Shown here: piece after piece, positions 62,989 through 64,000 of the stretch
How the letters are laid out: each line of letters starts with the position of its first letter
How positions within the stretch are numbered: the first letter of the stretch is position 1
NCBI RefSeq assembly: GCF_000373565.1
Contig: NZ_KB891805.1
Span: forward strand, 1-64,000
Length of the DNA: 64,000 bases
Direction: 5' to 3'
Source of the DNA: Streptomyces sp. HmicA12
Lineage (GTDB): Bacteria; Actinomycetota; Actinomycetes; Streptomycetales; Streptomycetaceae
The notes under the pieces: generated by a model
Told to the model about the DNA's origin: nothing
The model's database searches: none
Seen by the model: only the letters and a program-made list of their open reading frames with translations
Program-made: the position numbers and the translations under genes

Positions 62989-63894
62989 TTGAGCAGCCTC
63001 GCCCTGCCCGCACCCCGATCCCGCGCCTGGCTGACCGACGTGCCCGTCCTCGCGGTCGCCGTCGTCTGGGGCGCCAGCTATCTCGCGGCCAAGGGCGTCA
63101 CCACCGAGTCGACGGTGCTCGCCGTCCTGGTCCTGCGCTTCGGGATCGTGCTGCCCGCCCTCGTGTGCGCCGGATGGCGGGGGCTGCGCGCGCTGAGCGC
63201 CGCGCAGTGGCGCGGCGCCGGACTGCTCGGCCTCATCCTCAGCGGGATCTTCCTCCTGGAGACGTACGGCGTCGTCCACACCTCGGCGACCAACGCGGGC
63301 CTCATCATCAGCCTCACCATGATCTTCACCCCGCTCGCCGAGGCCGCCGTCACCCGGACCCGGCCGTCCCGCACGTTCCTCGGCGCGGCCGGACTGTCCG
63401 TGCTCGGCGTCGTGCTGCTCACCCAGGGGGGCGGTTTCACGACACCTTCGGCCGGTGATCTGCTCATGCTGCTCGCGGCCCTCGCCCGCACCGTGCACGT
63501 GCTCACGATGGCGCGGGTCAAGTCGGTCGAGGGCGCCGACGCGTTGTCGCTCACGACGGTCCAACTCGGCTCCGCCGTCCTCGTGTTCGCGCTGCTGTGC
63601 GCGGTGCCCGGCACCGGCTCCACCCCGTGGGACACGGCCGCCGCCTTCGAACCCGGCGACTGGGCAAGCCTGTTGTTCCTGTCCGTCTTCTGCACGCTGT
63701 TCGCGTTCTTCGTGCAGATGTGGGCCGTGCGCCGTACGTCCCCTTCGCGCGTCAGCCTGCTGCTCGGCACGGAGCCCCTTTGGGCGGCCGCGGCCGGAAT
63801 TGCGCTGGGTGGTGAACGGCTGGGCGCGTTGGGTGTGTTGGGAGCGGTTCTGGTGCTGGCCGGAACCAGCTGGGGCCGGCGCTCGGCAAGTTAA
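62989..63894 (+). CDS. EamA/DMT-family transporter
   Basis: 301 residues, ten membrane helices in two EamA repeats (VAVVWGASYLAAKGVTTEST; LLGLILSGIFLLETYGVVHT; and in the second half LLFLSVFCTLFAFFVQMWAV). The drug/metabolite transporter family exports varied small molecules. The start is TTG at 62989, with GGAG eight bases upstream; no better ATG is available. Confidence 0.86.
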   Translation: MSSLALPAPRSRAWLTDVPVLAVAVVWGASYLAAKGVTTESTVLAVLVLRFGIVLPALVCAGWRGLRALSAAQWRGAGLLGLILSGIFLLETYGVVHTSATNAGLIISLTMIFTPLAEAAVTRTRPSRTFLGAAGLSVLGVVLLTQGGGFTTPSAGDLLMLLAALARTVHVLTMARVKSVEGADALSLTTVQLGSAVLVFALLCAVPGTGSTPWDTAAAFEPGDWASLLFLSVFCTLFAFFVQMWAVRRTSPSRVSLLLGTEPLWAAAAGIALGGERLGALGVLGAVLVLAGTSWGRRSAS

Positions 63895-63920
63895 CTCCGG
63901 GAAAACAGGCTGCGGTTGGG

Positions 63921-63950
63921 ATTGACGCGCGTAGCTCTACGCGCGTCAAT
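63921..63950. promoter_or_regulatory. near-perfect 30-bp palindrome upstream of the last gene
   Basis: ATTGACGCGCGTAG (63921-63934) and CTACGCGCGTCAAT (63937-63950) are exact complements separated by CT. It overlaps the first possible ATG (63949) of the next gene and is 24 bases past the EamA stop. No T run follows, so an operator is more likely than a terminator. Confidence 0.75.
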
Positions 63951-63957
63951 GAAAGGC

Positions 63958-64000
63958 ATGAAGACACCCCCACGCTTCTTCAGCGCCGTAGCCGTCGCCG
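63958..64000 (+). CDS. start of a secreted or membrane protein, cut by the window end
   Basis: Only 14 codons are visible: ATG at 63958 (MKTPPRFFSAVAVA), a positive start followed by small hydrophobic residues as in a signal peptide. An earlier ATG at 63949 overlaps the palindrome. The product cannot be named. Confidence 0.5.
   Translation, partial: MKTPPRFFSAVAVA

Overview
This is chromosomal DNA of a high-GC actinobacterium, almost certainly a Streptomyces. The evidence is very GC-rich coding DNA, frequent GTG and TTG starts, many ATGA/GTGA stop-start overlaps, Streptomyces-type families (chitosanase, MocR, HxlR, NarL-type two-component, SNF2-SWIM pair) and a dispersed palindromic repeat between genes. 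From family knowledge, the gcl-catalase-glxR-hyi-uraD and malate synthase-allR-allB-alc order resembles the S. coelicolor SCO62xx region.

Layout. 1-1.4 kb: two frameshifted or truncated insertion-sequence remnants (IS3-like and IS5-like). 1.7-11.6 kb: housekeeping and accessory genes, namely a CorA magnesium channel, a LysE/LysR pair, a small tautomerase, a GAF-LuxR regulator divergent from two translationally coupled acyl-CoA ligases, and a zinc-ribbon/Mrr-like protein. 11.7-25.6 kb and 48.7-61.1 kb: two blocks of one purine-to-glyoxylate pathway. Uricase, 5-hydroxyisourate hydrolase and OHCU decarboxylase make allantoin. Allantoinase and allantoicase open it to ureidoglycolate. Glyoxylate carboligase, tartronate semialdehyde reductase, hydroxypyruvate isomerase and malate synthase use the glyoxylate. 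A catalase is placed to remove uricase H2O2, and two NCS2 permeases flank an 8-oxoguanine deaminase. A MocA-like protein may serve a molybdenum hydroxylase such as xanthine dehydrogenase, which is not in the window. The IclR-type regulator AllR sits beside allB.

Two operator families tie these blocks together. The first is a pair of 15-bp TTYY-N7-GGAA sites whose centres are exactly 21 bp apart; it occurs before gcl, hyi, malate synthase and allB. The second is a TCAACA-N3-TGTTGA palindrome before katA (two copies), uraD and allB. allB carries both.

25.6-48.7 kb: chitosanase with a palindromic operator, AraC, NmrA and thioesterase genes, an SNF2 helicase with its SWIM partner, small conserved proteins, an aminotransferase/HxlR pair, a vWA membrane cluster, and an arginine deiminase/antiporter pair beside a baeRF-type protein. 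At about 37.1-37.3 kb lies the most unusual item: a non-coding RNA with a complete tRNA-like core in permuted order (T arm, acceptor stem closed by a 6-nt loop, D arm), set on a long irregular stem and ended by a 12-bp terminator. It resembles the tRNA-mimicking bacterial Y RNAs (YrlA). It follows an unrecognised 244-residue protein, and no Ro60 gene is present in the window.

51-64 kb, outside the purine genes: MocR, a universal stress protein, a NarL-type two-component system divergent from an FtsX/ATPase ABC exporter, an SDR, AIM24 and EamA proteins, and a truncated secreted-protein start preceded by a 30-bp palindrome.
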